Source of the DNA: Bin87 sp034423575
GTDB lineage: Bacteria > Chloroflexota > Dehalococcoidia > Lucifugimonadales > UBA3495
DNA length: 64,000 nucleotides
Reading direction: 5' to 3'
Assembly: GCA_034423575.1 (NCBI GenBank)
Contig: DAOUIF010000070.1
Coordinates: forward strand, 20,722 to 84,721
Positions 24,950 to 33,507 of the stretch are shown one piece after another. A program made the position numbers and the translations under genes. The first letter of the stretch is position 1; the number at the start of each line of letters is the position of its first letter. The notes under the pieces were generated by a model. The model had not been told where the DNA came from. It ran no database searches and was given only the letters and a program-made list of their open reading frames with translations.

Positions 24950-25270
24950 ATGCCCAAGTATCTTTTTCAGGCGAACTATACCACCGAGGGTTTCCAGGGT
25001 TTGTTGAAAGAGGGAGGAACCTCGCGCCGCCAGGTTTTCGAAGCGCTGGCAAACGAGCAAGGTGGGGCATTGGAATCTTTCTACTATGCCCTCGGCGGTT
25101 CAGATCTTTACATGACCTTCGACCTCCCCGATACTGCGACGGCCGCCGCAGTGTCGATGACCATAGGCGCTGGCGGCGCCCTGAACATCACGACAGTGCA
25201 GTTGATAACTCCCGAAGAAATCGATGAGGCCTGCGGCAAGACGGTAACTTACCGTCTTCCCGGAGCGTAA
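24950..25270 (+). CDS. GYD-domain protein
   Basis: 106 residues. MPKYLFQANYTTEGFQGLLK, then ALESFYYALGGSDLYMTFDLPD (the GxxD/Y region that names the family) and TTVQLITPEEIDEA are typical of small GYD proteins, a ferredoxin-like fold of unknown function often encoded near oxidoreductases. The upstream 180 bases shared with the divergent GMC gene contain TGATAGACT at 24880-24888, a possible extended -10. A DinB-like gene follows after 51 bases. Confidence 0.85.
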   Translation: MPKYLFQANYTTEGFQGLLKEGGTSRRQVFEALANEQGGALESFYYALGGSDLYMTFDLPDTATAAAVSMTIGAGGALNITTVQLITPEEIDEACGKTVTYRLPGA

Positions 25271-25321
25271 GTTTTCCCGCAACATCGTGACCCCGCCGGA
25301 TCCGATATGGGCGAGGGAGAC

Positions 25322-25804
25322 ATGTCGCCCGCGACACGCTCCGCAAAGATCATCACCTACGGGTCGGCTTATGAAACCCTCATGGCTGGGCTGGAGGAGT
25401 TCCCGAAAGAGATGTGGCGCTTTCGGGACGAACATGGCTGCTGGAGCATCCACGAGAACCTGGTCCATATCACGGACAGTGAGGTCAACAGCTACATTCG
25501 CTGCCGCCGGCTGATCGCTGAGCCAGGCGAACCGCTGATGGCCTACGATGAGAACGGATGGGCTGCCGCCCTGGGCTATACCGACCGCTCCGCGGATGCG
25601 GCGATAGAGCTTTTCAGGATCCTGCGCCAACAGACCTACGACCTCATAAAGACGCTGCCGGAACCGACCTGGGCGCACACCTGCTACCACCCCGAAAACG
25701 GGGACATGACCCTGGACGATTGGCTCGACGTGTACGCCGTCCACATTCCGGAACATCTCGGTTACATGCGGGAAAATTACCAGGCCTGGCTTGCCTCTCG
25801 CTGA
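25322..25804 (+). CDS. DinB-like metal-binding four-helix protein
   Basis: 160 residues. Candidate metal ligands occur at DinB-typical places: WSIHENLVHITDSE in the second helix and YAVHIPEHLGYM in the last. DinB/YfiT proteins bind a divalent metal and several act as thiol-S-transferases with low-molecular-weight thiols. The start is uncertain between ATG 25307 and ATG 25322; a GAGGGAG lies just before the second. It sits between the GYD gene and two luciferase-like monooxygenases. Confidence 0.8.
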   Translation: MSPATRSAKIITYGSAYETLMAGLEEFPKEMWRFRDEHGCWSIHENLVHITDSEVNSYIRCRRLIAEPGEPLMAYDENGWAAALGYTDRSADAAIELFRILRQQTYDLIKTLPEPTWAHTCYHPENGDMTLDDWLDVYAVHIPEHLGYMRENYQAWLASR

Positions 25805-25971
25805 GCGACCCGGCGGCGGTGGCCCAACCTTCGGCGTTCGCCATCCGGTATCAATTGCGCTATACTGCCGCCAACACTCGGCAAGCGCCCGGGGTGGCCT
25901 TTCGTAGCAAACCCCACGGCGACTAATCGGAAGCGGGCTGCCCCGCGTTTCCGCAGCACAGGAGATTTGCC

Positions 25972-27156
25972 ATGCAGTTCGGCTTGCTTTACGAATGCCA
26001 GCGCCCCTTCCAGGGCACCGAGATCGACTGGAACGCGCTCTACAAGGAGACCCTCGAACAGTGTGAGTTGGCCGACCAGATGGGGTTCGACAACTTGTGG
26101 TTCGTGGAGCATCACTTCCTGACCGGATTCTCGGGTTCACCGTCCCAGGATGCCATATTCGGCGCCCTGAGCCGCATCACCAAGCAGATCCGCATCGGGT
26201 ACGGCGTGTGCATCCTGCCCTATCACCACCCGGTTCGCGTCGCCGAGCGCGTGGCGTTGCTGGACCAGTTGACCGACGGCCGGATCGAGGTCGGGACGGG
26301 CCGGTCCAACGCCTACGAGCAGACCGGCTTGGGCATCGACCCCCGGGAGACTCGTAACCTCTGGAACGAATCCATCAGCATGCTGCCCAAGATCTGGACC
26401 TCGGACGAGTACGAGTACGAAGGCGAGAACTGGAGCGTGCCCAAGCGTCGGGTCCTCCCCAAGCCCTTCCAGCAGCCGCACCCGCGCCTGTACCTGGCGT
26501 GCACCTCGGAGGACAGCTTCCGCCTGGCCGCCCAGAAGGGCATCGGCGTCCTGTCGTCCGCGTCGTATGCGGTTGAGGTCTTGAAGGAGAAGGTGCAGAT
26601 CTACCGCGACGCCCTCAAGGACTGCGAACCCGTCGGCGAGTTCGTCACGGAATTCTGGGGCAACAACGTTCACGGCTTCTGCGACGAAGATGACGATTAC
26701 GCCAAGGAGTTGGCGGCCGAGTCGATGAAGACCTTCTTCGGCCCGGATAAGCCCTACATCGCCGGTCGCATCGGCGCGTACGAAGAACTGCTGGAAGCCT
26801 GGGGCGGCGTCCCCGACCACCTGTCCGCCGACTTCAGCCGCTGGCTCCGGCAGTCCGACGAGGAGCACCAGCAGTTGGCCCAGGATGTTGGCCTGTCGCT
26901 GGACGCGGGCCCCGGCGCCGCCCGGGCCGCCATCGCTCAGCTGGACGGCAAGACCCTGTCGGATCGCGGCGTCATCATCGCTGGAAACCCCGAGTCCTGC
27001 ATCAAGACCTGCCAGATGTACGAGGACATCGGCGTCGACCAGGTCATGCTGATCATGCAGACCGAGACCATTCCCCACGAGAAGGTGATGGCCTCCATAG
27101 AGAAGTTCGGTAAGGAAGTCATTCCGCACTTCAAGAATGGCAACGGCGCCAAGTAG
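25972..27156 (+). CDS. Luciferase-like (LLM class) flavin-dependent oxidoreductase
   Basis: 394 residues. TIM-barrel pattern of bacterial luciferase-like enzymes: MQFGLLYECQRPF, CELADQMGFDNLWFVEHHFL, IRIGYGVCILPYHHPVRVAE, LDQLTDGRIEVGTGRSN and IIAGNPESCIKTCQMYEDIG. They use reduced FMN or F420 and often oxygen; substrate unknown. CAGGAGA lies seven bases before the ATG. A TATACT at 25861-25866 is a candidate -10. An insertion of about 40 residues after residue 240 (FFGPDKPYIAGRIGAYEELL) makes it longer than most members. Confidence 0.93.
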   Translation: MQFGLLYECQRPFQGTEIDWNALYKETLEQCELADQMGFDNLWFVEHHFLTGFSGSPSQDAIFGALSRITKQIRIGYGVCILPYHHPVRVAERVALLDQLTDGRIEVGTGRSNAYEQTGLGIDPRETRNLWNESISMLPKIWTSDEYEYEGENWSVPKRRVLPKPFQQPHPRLYLACTSEDSFRLAAQKGIGVLSSASYAVEVLKEKVQIYRDALKDCEPVGEFVTEFWGNNVHGFCDEDDDYAKELAAESMKTFFGPDKPYIAGRIGAYEELLEAWGGVPDHLSADFSRWLRQSDEEHQQLAQDVGLSLDAGPGAARAAIAQLDGKTLSDRGVIIAGNPESCIKTCQMYEDIGVDQVMLIMQTETIPHEKVMASIEKFGKEVIPHFKNGNGAK

Positions 27157-27178
27157 CCCCGTTCAAATGGGCACACCG

Positions 27179-27208
27179 CGTAGGGGCGAACGACAATTCG
27201 CCCCTACG
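27179..27208. repeat. Dispersed palindrome, TAGGGGCGAA/TTCGCCCCTA family, copy 1
   Basis: CGTAGGGGCGAA (27179-27190), loop CGACAA, TTCGCCCCTACG (27197-27208): a perfect 12-bp stem. The same core recurs at 37681-37708 with a different loop. It lies between two luciferase-like genes on the same strand and would form a strong mRNA hairpin. Confidence 0.85.
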
Positions 27209-27225
27209 TTCATTCAGGCCATGCC

Positions 27226-28188
27226 ATGACTGCGACAGCGAACCAATCGCTAGTCAAATTCAACGTCCGGGTCAACCAGTATCGCTATTCGTACGATGAC
27301 CTACTGCGCGTCTGGCAGGAGGCAGATCGCCTGGGATATTACTCGGCAAGCCTGTTTGACCTCCTTACCGTGGACGCCTTGGAATGCTGGACTACGCTTA
27401 CGGCGCTGCTGACCCAAACGGAACGGATTCGAGCCGTGCCCATGGTGTTGGCGAATCAATACCGTCATCCCGTGTTGACCGCGAAGATGGTGGCGACGCT
27501 GGACGTTATCAGCGGCGGACGAATCACCCTGGGCATCGGCGTCGGCGGCAGCCGCAGCGACACCGAGAACAGCGGCCTGCCGTTTCCGTCCACCCGGGAG
27601 CGCTGCGAAATGCTCGAAGAGTCGCTGACCATAATCAGGCGACTGTGGACGGAGCGGTCGGTGCATTTTGACGGATCCCATTATCGGGTGTCCGGGGCGT
27701 CCGTCGAACCTCAGCCCAGTCAGCGACCTTCGCTCCCGATCCTCGTTGGCGGCCACGGCCCCCGCTACGTTCTCCCCACCATTGGCCGCACTGCCGACAT
27801 CGCCAATGTTGGCTCCAACGACACGGTGGATCAGCACCGCCAGTACGCCGGCATCATTCACCGGGCCGCCGAGGCCGTCGGCCGCGATCCCGCCGCCATC
27901 GAACTGACCCACAACGCCGATTGCATCATTGCGCCCACGCCGCGGGAATACGCGCTGCTGGTGGCACGATTGGCGGAGGAGGCCGGGATGACTGCAACGG
28001 CGTATCAGGCGGATCGGTTGCGTAACACCCTTTCCGGCACGCCAGAGGAGATCTGTGACCGCATCGGCGAGTATGTCGAGTTCGGGATTCGGTACTTTTT
28101 CGTCGTATTCCCTAACCCCGCGCCGTCGGAGACCCTGGCGCTGTTCGCCGGCGAGGTTATGGACCGGTTCCGCCCGCCGTCAGGCTAG
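27226..28188 (+). CDS. Luciferase-like (LLM class) flavin-dependent oxidoreductase
   Basis: 320 residues. FNVRVNQYRYSYDDLLRVW, EADRLGYYSASLFD, AVPMVLANQYRHPVLTAKMV, LDVISGGRITLGIGVGGSRS and LPILVGGHGPRYVLPTIGR follow the F420-dependent branch of the LLM family, although the cofactor is inferred only from the overall pattern. It differs clearly from its neighbour at 25972. Its stop overlaps the stop of the convergent MFS gene by two bases. Confidence 0.92.
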   Translation: MTATANQSLVKFNVRVNQYRYSYDDLLRVWQEADRLGYYSASLFDLLTVDALECWTTLTALLTQTERIRAVPMVLANQYRHPVLTAKMVATLDVISGGRITLGIGVGGSRSDTENSGLPFPSTRERCEMLEESLTIIRRLWTERSVHFDGSHYRVSGASVEPQPSQRPSLPILVGGHGPRYVLPTIGRTADIANVGSNDTVDQHRQYAGIIHRAAEAVGRDPAAIELTHNADCIIAPTPREYALLVARLAEEAGMTATAYQADRLRNTLSGTPEEICDRIGEYVEFGIRYFFVVFPNPAPSETLALFAGEVMDRFRPPSG

Positions 28189-29459
28189 TCGCCCGCAACC
28201 TGTTGAATCTGCGACAGAGCGGGCTTGGGATCGCCCAACTTCCAGTAGGCCGCGACTCCGGCGGCCGCTGGGATGAGTGCCGCGACCAGCACCCAAATGC
28301 CGTCTATTGACACCCCCATAAAGTTCAACCAAGGACGGGTCGCGAATATCAGGCCGAATATGCCGCCCTGGATCGCCCCGACCACCAATCCGCGAGTGCC
28401 CAGAATGGTTGCGAAGCGCCGCCTACCGAAATAGGTCCCGACCGCTGACACGCCGAGGGCGATGCCTCCGCCGTGGCCGGCCGACAATATCAGAATCCCC
28501 GCGTACAACCACCCCATGCCGTTTGCGATCAGGATCACCACGAGCGCGGCCAGATGCAGTGCAGCGAATGCCAGCAACGCCGAGCGCAGCCCCACTTTCA
28601 TGCTGACTATCGCGCCAACCAAGATGAACGGGACCGCGACGATCCCGTGCAAACCTTCAAACGTCTCGTACGAGCCTTCGACATGGAAGCGGTTGTCCGC
28701 GACCGAGAAAATCAACGTCCTGATCAACTGATCAACCGTGCCCACGCCGGCCGCGCCCACCACCAGCAACCAGAAATCCCGCGTCTTTATCGCTTCTCTC
28801 CACCCGTAGTCGACGGTTGGCTCGCCGTCATCCCACCGAGGATTCCCGGCGCCGCTGATATGGTCGCCGTCTCCAGCGCGCTCAGCGATTCCCGCGGGAA
28901 CTCTCAGTATGGCCGCGGCCGGCAGCCCCAGGATGAGTACGAGCAACCCAAAAGACATGACGGTAGCACTGCCTTCCGGCAGCGGCACCGCCTTCGACAG
29001 CAGCAATTCAATGGCGCCCACGGCGAAAAATGTCACCGCAATCGCCAGGGCTTTTCTGTCATGGAACCAGCGATTGATGGCCACTATAGCCGGCGTGTAC
29101 GTTCCGATCAGCACGCCGAGCAGGAACACCGGGTACAAGATCACTTGCACGAGGCCGTGGGGCAATGCCGCCGCTGCGATGCAAGCTGCTCCGCACAGCG
29201 TTATGCCCGTCAGCGCCATGGGACGCGGGCCGAACCGGTCCACCGCCAGCCCAGCTACAGGAAGCAGAAGGGTGCTGGCCTGACCCGCGGCAACAATCGT
29301 CCAGATCAGCGTAAATCGCGGTGCCCGGAGCGGTTGCTCGTGCAGCATCGCCGCGAAATCCTTGGCCAGGATATCGCCAGCGACCAGCAGGATGACAGCG
29401 CCGCATCCGGCCACCCACCAACCGTAATGCGACTTGACTGAGGACCTTAGCGCGAGCAA
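28185..29459 (-). CDS. MFS transporter (oxalate/formate-antiporter-like)
   Basis: 424 residues, twelve hydrophobic spans, opening HYGWWVAGCGAVILLVAGD and with the loop AGLAVDRFGPRPMALTG, similar to the monocarboxylate/OFA branch of MFS. The predicted start is TTG at 29459; no ATG gives a full first span, so the start is uncertain. It follows another MFS gene on the same strand after 88 bases. Substrate unknown; organic acids are the family's usual cargo. Confidence 0.88.
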   Translation of the reverse strand: MLALRSSVKSHYGWWVAGCGAVILLVAGDILAKDFAAMLHEQPLRAPRFTLIWTIVAAGQASTLLLPVAGLAVDRFGPRPMALTGITLCGAACIAAAALPHGLVQVILYPVFLLGVLIGTYTPAIVAINRWFHDRKALAIAVTFFAVGAIELLLSKAVPLPEGSATVMSFGLLVLILGLPAAAILRVPAGIAERAGDGDHISGAGNPRWDDGEPTVDYGWREAIKTRDFWLLVVGAAGVGTVDQLIRTLIFSVADNRFHVEGSYETFEGLHGIVAVPFILVGAIVSMKVGLRSALLAFAALHLAALVVILIANGMGWLYAGILILSAGHGGGIALGVSAVGTYFGRRRFATILGTRGLVVGAIQGGIFGLIFATRPWLNFMGVSIDGIWVLVAALIPAAAGVAAYWKLGDPKPALSQIQQVAGD

Positions 29460-29547
29460 CGTCGGTCTTATGCTCAGCTATGGATATCGCTGCGGTTTGC
29501 TCGCCGGCACCGCGAATGAGCCGCTGCGAGCGCGGAAACGGGACGGG

Positions 29548-30930
29548 TCAGCTGTTGGACCCGCCGGTTGCGCCCTGCGTCACCAACCTTTGCACGTCGG
29601 CCCGGCGTCGCTGCGATGGCGACAGGCGCGGATTGCCGAGGAACAGGAACATGATGGAGCCCGCCGCGCTCACCGCCGCGATGGAAGCCAGAGGCATCGT
29701 GTAACTGCCGGTGATGAATTCCTCCATCCAGGCGACATAGGGCACCACCACGATGAACATGATGTTCATGGGTATCATCGATATGCCGGTAATACGGGCG
29801 AAACTGCTGCGCCCGAAATACACACCTCGTATGGCCGTGGTCAGCGGCGTCCGGCCTCCGAACCCGATACCCATCAGCACAGTGAACAGGTAAAACATGG
29901 GCAATGTTTCCGCAGTCAACAGGATTACCATGGCGATGGACTGCAGGAAAGAGAAACCGAAAATGGCCAACCGGATAGGGACACGATCTCCGATCACTCC
30001 GCCGACCAAAATGAATGCCGTGGACACCGCAGTTTGCGCCGAAATGACCCCGCTGATTTGCCCCAGCCCAAATCCGCGTTCCACCATCAGCAGGCCGAGA
30101 TAGAACATCACGCTGATAATGATGATGGACGAGCTGGCGTGCCCCATGGTTATCAACCAGAAGGCGCGAGTCCGGATCGCTTCCTGCCAGGAATAGTCGG
30201 GCGCCACGGACCCGCCGTTAGCGGTACGCTGTCGGCCGGCCGACGCGGCCGTTTCCGGATCGATACCGTCGGGATGCTGGCCGTAGTCCTCCGGTCGGTT
30301 GCGCACCAGCAAGGCCAGGGGCACCGACGCCACCAGGCCGATGGCGCCTATCAAGAGAGCCGTATTCTGCCATCCGAGACGGCCCGGTATTTCCACGCCG
30401 GCCTTGACATCCCAACCCATGAGCCATGCCATCAACGGCACGACGAAGACACCGCCGATGCCGAAGCCCAGCATGGGTATGGACATCGCGGTTGAACGCC
30501 GCAGCCGGAACCAGTTGTTCAGCGCGGTGTTGGCCGGCAGCCAGGAGCCCAAACCCGCTCCCAGGCTGACCACCACAAACGCGAGATAGAACATCCAGAG
30601 GCTGTCGGTTCGGCTGAAAATCACGAAACCGGCGGCGAAAATCACCAGGCCGATGGCGACCATCCTGCGCGGGCCCAGCTTGTCCACGCCCCAGCCGGCT
30701 ATCGGACCCATCACCGTCCCTTCCACCCGGGTCAAAGTGAATGCCCAGGACAATTGGAAAGGCGTCCAACCGAAGTTCTGCGATAAGACAGGCAGCCACA
30801 ACGAAAGTGCCTGGAACAGTGGCACGGTGCCGATGACCATTATCACCGCGCCGATGACGGCCAGCCACCACCCGTAGAACATCCCGCGCACCAACCGGAT
30901 CGGGTGGGCCAGCTCGCTTGCCTGAATCAA
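29548..30930 (-). CDS. MFS transporter (oxalate/formate-antiporter-like)
   Basis: 460 residues from a TTG start with GGGAGCAGG just upstream. FYGWWLAVIGAVIMVIG opens the first span and GWGVDKLGPRRMVAIGLV is the loop motif; the spans and the long cytoplasmic loop (NRPEDYGQHPDG) fit the OFA/monocarboxylate MFS group. It shares the FYGWW and EAIRTRAFW-type blocks with the neighbouring MFS gene (EAIKTRDFW), so the two are probably an old tandem duplication. Confidence 0.9.
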   Translation of the reverse strand: MIQASELAHPIRLVRGMFYGWWLAVIGAVIMVIGTVPLFQALSLWLPVLSQNFGWTPFQLSWAFTLTRVEGTVMGPIAGWGVDKLGPRRMVAIGLVIFAAGFVIFSRTDSLWMFYLAFVVVSLGAGLGSWLPANTALNNWFRLRRSTAMSIPMLGFGIGGVFVVPLMAWLMGWDVKAGVEIPGRLGWQNTALLIGAIGLVASVPLALLVRNRPEDYGQHPDGIDPETAASAGRQRTANGGSVAPDYSWQEAIRTRAFWLITMGHASSSIIIISVMFYLGLLMVERGFGLGQISGVISAQTAVSTAFILVGGVIGDRVPIRLAIFGFSFLQSIAMVILLTAETLPMFYLFTVLMGIGFGGRTPLTTAIRGVYFGRSSFARITGISMIPMNIMFIVVVPYVAWMEEFITGSYTMPLASIAAVSAAGSIMFLFLGNPRLSPSQRRRADVQRLVTQGATGGSNS

Positions 30931-30996
30931 TTACCTGCTCCCGCTATGTTGCGGTATTCGCAATCCAGTCCAATGGATCGGCGAATTCGTCGGATA

Positions 30997-31028
30997 ATTA
31001 TACTCCACTCAACGCGGGTATCCGCGTT
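30997..31028 (-). promoter_or_regulatory. Candidate -10 and upstream palindrome for the MFS gene
   Basis: Read leftward, TATAAT occurs at 31002-30997. Directly upstream, over the -35 region, is AACGCGG-gtat-CCGCGTT (31011-31028), a 7-bp inverted repeat that could be an operator. No convincing -35 is present, so an activator may be needed. The rest of 30931-31211 has no gene. Confidence 0.4.
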
Positions 31029-31211
31029 TCAAATATGTTAAACCTCGTCATATTGCGGGGGCGTCGGTTGGTCCGGCATGAAATCCGATAGCAACGAATC
31101 GGAGAGAGGCGGGAAGCCCCGACGTTTGACTCCGCTCAACAACCCAGCGCCGGTTCCGGGAAACCCGAACCGGCGCCGGTTGCGTCAATGGGTGTGGTTC
31201 CGATGGTTGCG

Positions 31212-32250
31212 CTAGCAGGTGTCGGTGTCTCCTTCGTCGTACAAGTGGCATGCCGTAGCGTGACCCGGCGTGTATTCCGTCAAGAATGGCACGTCGATCG
31301 AGCAGCGCTCCATCGCAAATGGGCAACGTGGGTAGAAGGTGCATCCGGAAGGAGGATTCAACGCCGACGGGACCTCTCCGGTCAGCACTATCTCCTCGCG
31401 CTGGCGCCGAGGGTGAGCCGGCAGCGAAGCCGAGATGAGGATGCGAGTGTACGGATGCTGGGCACTGGTGAACAGCTCGATGGGCGGCGCTTCCCTCGAC
31501 TATTTTGCCCAAGTACATCACTCCAACCATGTGGCTCATGTAGCGCACGGCGGCCAGATTGTGGGCGATAAGGAGGTAGCTGAGCTCGTAGGTGGACTGG
31601 AGTTCCTTCAACAAATTCAATTTCTGCGCACGTATCGTTACGTCCAGGGCGGATGCCGGCTCGTCAAGCACGATCGGCTTGGGCCATGTCGACAACGCCC
31701 GGGCGATGGCAATCCGTTGGCGTTGCCCACCGGAGAACTCGTGAGGGTAGCGCTCGGCGTGGAACGGGTGCAGCCCAACCACCTGCAACAGTTCCTGAAC
31801 CTGGGCGCGCACCGCAGAACGGCTAAGCCTTTGGTGCGTGATCAGCGGCTCCGACACGATCTGGTAAACCCGCATCCTGGGGTTCAGAGAGCTCCACGGG
31901 TCCTGGAACACAGCCCGCACCGAGGCTTTGAAGTTGCGCCGCTCTGCGCCAGAGAATTGGCGCATCGGGCGGTCATCGAAATAGATGCTGCCCTCAGTGG
32001 GTGTGTCGGCCATCAGCAGCATACGGCTGGTGGTGGTCTTCGCGCAGCCGGATTCGCCGACCAGACCGTAGGTTTCACCTGGCCTGATGTTGATCGAGAT
32101 GCCGTCAACGGCTTTCACCGTTCCCGCCCGCCGTCGGAGCACGTTGCCGCGGTACACCGGGAAGTGGCGACGTATTCCCTCCAGCCGCACCAGGGGCTGT
32201 TCGCTGTTGCCAATGGCGGCTCGCGCAGTTCCGGCAGCAGTCGTGACCAT
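31212..32250 (-). pseudogene. Oligopeptide/dipeptide ABC transporter ATPase (DppF/OppF type), frameshifted
   Basis: From ATG 32250 (GGAGGG seven bases upstream) the frame encodes a DppF-like ATPase: LEGIRRHFPVYRG, FSGGQRQRIAIARAL, VLDEPASALDV. After GVMYLGKIVE the frame shifts by one extra G. In the next frame the normal tail continues: ELFTSAQHPYTRILISASLP, SGCTFYPRCPFAMERC and HATACHLYDEG, ending at TAG 31214-31212. Walker A is also damaged: GESGCAKTT where GESGCGKTT is normal. Frame damage plus loss of a catalytic glycine point to a dead gene. Confidence 0.85.
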
Positions 32251-33214
32251 TATTCCGCCCTCCAGCAACGCGACACATGGTCCGGCGCCACCGTGAATTT
32301 CAGTGGGTATTCCTAACAACGCTCCCAGGCGTGAGGACAGCGCGGCGCGAACGAACAACCCTCGGGGAGCGCATCCAGGGATGGCGGCTGGCCCTCAATT
32401 GATGGAAGCATGTCGACGTCGGTGTCGAGATCTGGAACCGATTCGAGCAAGGCATCGGTGTCGGGATGGGCCGGTCGGTCGAGCATGTCTTCGACATCGG
32501 ACTGTTCGACGATGCTCCCGGCATACATGACGGCCACGCGGTCGCACATCCGCCCCAGGATACCGAAGTCGTGGGTGATGAAAATTATCGCCGCGCCCGC
32601 TTGTTCCTGGGTGTCCTTCAGGGGTCGGAGGTACTGCAACTGGATGGTCTCGTCGAGCGAGGTGGTCGGCTCGTCGGCGATCAGCAGGTTTGGGGCGCGA
32701 GCAATGGAGATAGCTCCAACCACGCGCTGACGCATCCCGCCGCTCATCTGGTGCGGAAAATCGGTGAGCCGGTCTTCCGCGGCAGGGATGCGTACGTTCT
32801 CCAGAAGCCGGATCGCGCGATCACGCAGTGACCGGCGCGGTTCGTTGTATTCGAGGCGCAACGTTTCCACCAGTTGGTCGCCTACGGTGAGTACCGGGTT
32901 TAAGGATGTCAGCGGGTCCTGCATGACCATGCAGATACCCGTGCCGCGGATATCGCGCATTTCGCCGGGGCTTTTTCCAGCAGGTTTTCGCCCAGGTAGT
33001 TGATGCTTGCCCCAACTATCCGGCCCGGATGGGGGACCATTCCCAGTATCGACCAGGCGGTCATGCTCTTGCTGGAGCCCGACTCCCTCACGATGCCCAG
33101 GGTCTCGCCGCGCTTCAACTCGAAGCTGATGCCGTCAACCGCTTTCACCACGCCGGTGCGCGTGAAAAAGTGGGTCTGTAAATCACACACTTGCAGGATT
33201 ACGTCCTCTGTCAC
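32250..33214 (-). pseudogene. Oligopeptide/dipeptide ABC transporter ATPase (DppD/OppD type), multiply broken
   Basis: From ATG 33214: ILQVCDLQTHFFTRTGVVKA, then a damaged Walker A (GIVRESGSSKS in place of GIVGESGSGKS). After NYLGENLLEK one A is missing from an A run near 32970, and the rest continues in another frame: EMRDIRGTGICMVMQDPLTS, MSGGMRQRVVGAISIA, LIADEPTTSLD. A TAG at 32315-32313 then interrupts the tail, which would otherwise read EYPLKFTVAPDHVSRCWRAE and stop in a TAATG overlap with the next gene. No permease or binding-protein gene remains; 33215-33507 upstream shows no clear coding sequence. Confidence 0.85.
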
Positions 33215-33507
33215 CCATTCACCTACTGATAGGACCGCCGACCGGTCAACGTTTAGTGTAGGTTATCGTCGAATTTTCCTTTCGGCGGCCGCTCGGTTAA
33301 TTGCTGTGGAGATCGGGCCCAACCCTCGGCGACGCCGGCATGGACGGGTGAACAAAGCCACTGCAAAGGTCGCAGCGAACGGATTGATTGCATCAGCGAC
33401 CAGCCGGCCTGGGCCTACTGCCGGTAGTCAGACATTAACCCGTAAGGGTATGTCCACAATGGTCGGCTGGGACATGATGGCCGGCAGCCCGTCGTCGTCG
33501 CCCGGGA

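Noticed and set aside
32960..32985. Programmed -1 frameshift in the DppD-like gene
   Set aside because: The A run allows slippage on paper, but the gene also has an in-frame TAG and a damaged Walker A loop, so decay is the better reading.
33215..33507. Possible permease remnant upstream of the DppD-like pseudogene
   Set aside because: One frame gives a hydrophobic stretch (AINPFAATFAVALFTR), but stops interrupt it and no permease motif is recognisable.
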